From BTUB01 sp963836585 (GTDB lineage Bacteria > Babelota > Babeliae > Babelales > Vermiphilaceae): a stretch of DNA of 64,000 nt. Location of the stretch: positions 186,001 through 250,000 of the forward strand of contig CAWIJV010000003.1 in assembly GCA_963836585.1 (NCBI GenBank), given 5' to 3'. The position numbers and the translations under genes are program-made. Numbering within the stretch: position 1 is the stretch's first letter; every line of letters starts with the position of its first letter. Shown here one piece after another: positions 62,408-64,000 of this stretch. Under the pieces are notes generated by a model, which was given only the letters and a program-made list of their open reading frames with translations, was not told the origin of the DNA and did no database searches.

Positions 62408-63160
62408 TTACTTTCCAAATGCCAAATATAAAGCGATTGATCCGGCGACTGCCGCATTCAGGCTTTCAGTATTTCCCGGCATCGGCAGAGTCAAATAGCT
62501 ATCCACATCGCGCAGCCAAGGGGCCGGAATGCCGGTTGCCTCATTGCCCACAATCAAGAGTGTGTTGGTAAAATCGATCTCTTGGGGCGCTTTGCCCCCT
62601 TTTACCACGAGAGCGCAGAGTTTAAAATCTTTTTTCCACTTGAGTAGTGTTTCCCACGTTGGAGTGTAAATCTGCACATATCCCACGGTGCCGGCCGATG
62701 CTTGCACCACTTTTGGGTTCCAAATATCGGCGCCATCAATAGCGATGACTGTTTTAATCTTGAGCGCTGCGCAGGTGCGAATCAGGCTGCCGATATTGCC
62801 CGGATCTGCCAGATTTGCCAGCACCAATCCTGAGGTGAGTGATGAGAAGGGCGGTTGTGCCGGCATTTCAAAAACGCCCAAAATGCCGCTGGGAGTTTTT
62901 GCAGCGCTAATTTTTTCCATCACATGATCATCCACGATGGTGATAAAAAAGTTTTTGGCAAATTCTCTGACAGCCGCCAGTTGCGCTTTGGTGGTATACA
63001 TCTGCACCAGCTTCATGCCGCTTTCAATAAGCGTGCTGCAGGTGCGCGAACCTTCGGCAATAAACCGTTTTTGCGCGTCGCGGCCCTTGGCATCATGGAG
63101 TGCACTGATCATTTTTACTTCTTCATGAGTTCTTGAGGTGATTGTTTTGATGGTAGACAT
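62408..63160 (-). CDS. SpoU/TrmH-family RNA 2'-O-methyltransferase (250 aa)
   Basis: SAM-dependent 2'-O-ribose methyltransferase with a trefoil knot. Motif 1 DPGNIGSLIRTC, motif 2 LLIVGNEATGI, motif 3 LPMPGNTESLNAAVAGSIAL. N-terminal substrate-binding domain (FIAEGSRTCSTLIESG) as in RlmB/TrmH. Specific RNA target not determined. Start is 3 bases after the tgt stop. Confidence 0.92.
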   Translation of the reverse strand: MSTIKTITSRTHEEVKMISALHDAKGRDAQKRFIAEGSRTCSTLIESGMKLVQMYTTKAQLAAVREFAKNFFITIVDDHVMEKISAAKTPSGILGVFEMPAQPPFSSLTSGLVLANLADPGNIGSLIRTCAALKIKTVIAIDGADIWNPKVVQASAGTVGYVQIYTPTWETLLKWKKDFKLCALVVKGGKAPQEIDFTNTLLIVGNEATGIPAPWLRDVDSYLTLPMPGNTESLNAAVAGSIALYLAFGK

Positions 63161-63163
63161 AGT

Positions 63164-64000
63164 TTAAATCTCGTTATTTAAAATTTTGTTTCGGTAGTTT
63201 GCCATGAGCTGCACCATATAATGCAGATTATGAATGCTGGCCAGGGTGTAGCCGGTCAGCTCGTTTGCTTTGAATAGATGGTGCAAATAGGCGCGGGTAT
63301 ATTTTTTGCACACGATGCAGGTGCAGTTTCTATCAATGGGAATAAAGGCGCTGCGATTGGCGCTGTTTAAAATTTTCATGTTGCCGATGCTGGTAAACAG
63401 CAGCCCATGCCGCGCGCAGCGGGTGGGATGAGAGCTGTCAAACGTATCAATGCCCAGCTCAATGCAGATTGCCAGAGATTCCAGATCGCCAATACCCAGC
63501 AAGTGGTTAGGTTTATCCAGGGGCAGATGAGGCATGGTGTAGGTGAGCATTTCAAACATCTGCTCGCGCGTTTTGCCCAGCGATCCACCGATGGCAAAAC
63601 CATCAAAAGGAAGGCTGGCCAAATAATCGCAACTTTTGAGGCGCAGGGCGCGATCGATGCCCCCATGGATCACCGCATACATTGCTTGATTATTGGGGTT
63701 AGCCAGATGCGCGTCTAGCGATCGCTTTTCCCAGCGATGGGTGCGCTCGAGCGATTTGGCCAGGGAATCAGAATCAATATGATAGGGTGGCAACTCATCA
63801 AAGGGGATAATGATATCAGCGCCCAAATCTTTTTGCGCCTGCACTGAAGTCTCGGGAGTCAGCAATATGCGCTGGCCATCGCGATAGGATCTAAAGAGCA
63901 CCCCTTCTTCAGAAATTTTTAATACATTATTATCCGCCTTCTTAGTGCCCTTGCTTTTTAGCTCATCCTTTACCGTGCCGTAGGCAAGGCTAAAAACTTG
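63164..64000 (-). CDS. tgt: Queuine tRNA-ribosyltransferase, N-terminus beyond the window
   Basis: Exchanges guanine-34 for a queuine precursor in tRNA. The frame is open to base 64000 (QVFSLAYGTVKDEL at the edge). Seen here: VLFRSYRDGQRILLTPETS, the TIM-barrel Asp region FDELPPYHIDSDSLAKSLER, AVIHGGIDRALRLKSC, GIGDLESLA, and the zinc site CTCIVC...H. The C-terminus is intact. It starts the tgt-trmH-ank-ank group. Confidence 0.93.
   Translation of the reverse strand, partial: QVFSLAYGTVKDELKSKGTKKADNNVLKISEEGVLFRSYRDGQRILLTPETSVQAQKDLGADIIIPFDELPPYHIDSDSLAKSLERTHRWEKRSLDAHLANPNNQAMYAVIHGGIDRALRLKSCDYLASLPFDGFAIGGSLGKTREQMFEMLTYTMPHLPLDKPNHLLGIGDLESLAICIELGIDTFDSSHPTRCARHGLLFTSIGNMKILNSANRSAFIPIDRNCTCIVCKKYTRAYLHHLFKANELTGYTLASIHNLHYMVQLMANYRNKILNNEI

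Overview
The window (64 kb, roughly 43-45% GC by eye, dense coding on both strands) looks like a chromosome segment of a host-associated Gram-negative bacterium. The best fit is the phylum Candidatus Dependentiae (TM6). This is an inference from the gene mix: secreted ankyrin proteins, a Fic protein, a Cys-rich outer-membrane protein array, several exported thioredoxins, a Chlamydia-like ribonucleotide reductase and a LeuRS without an editing domain. No rRNA, tRNA or CRISPR was found. Ordinary housekeeping genes (glyA, efp, nusB, ndk, rpsA, leuS, nrdAB, rpoD, dnaG, lgt, mnmG, mraY, tgt) anchor the annotation.

Layout. 1-3.3 kb: array of four Cys-rich beta-barrel-like paralogs, three with matching promoters. 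3.4-11.5 kb: translation genes (glyA, efp-nusB, ndk, rpsA, a Nudix gene, leuS). 11.6-18.1 kb: cell-surface locus with two small exported proteins, a beta-helix protein and a giant collagen-like protein. 18.1-22.5 kb: exported thioredoxin and class Ic-like nrdAB. 22.7-28 kb: exported and lipoprotein genes, including three paralogous lipoproteins around an alpha/beta hydrolase. 28.2-32.5 kb: overlapping pgi-zwf-gnd-cyclase operon. 32.6-34.9 kb: small exported Cys-, Gly- and His-rich proteins. 35-38.9 kb: nitroreductase, half ComEC, a complete IS982-type element and a YafQ-type toxin-antitoxin pair. 38.9-46.8 kb: ankyrin proteins, an exported peroxiredoxin-thioredoxin pair, and Ku between two paralogous exported ankyrin proteins. 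46.8-52.8 kb: lgt-dnaG-rpoD-corC operon with 4-base overlaps. 53-64 kb: broken exported genes, mnmG, mraY, an amino-acid permease, a Fic protein, two ankyrin genes, a SpoU methyltransferase and tgt (cut by the window end).

Two genome-wide themes stand out. A family of nested palindromic repeats (core TTCGATACG ... CGAACGG) sits between genes and also in frame inside zwf and one lipoprotein gene. Many genes, including essential ones, carry single-base frame breaks; several are one surplus C in a CCC run, so sequencing or assembly error has to be separated from real decay.

The strongest biological observations are the R2 subunit with Phe in place of the radical Tyr and Glu in place of the first metal-ligand Asp (Chlamydia-type class Ic), the LeuRS with no CP1 editing domain, and the coding-sequence insertions of the palindromic element.
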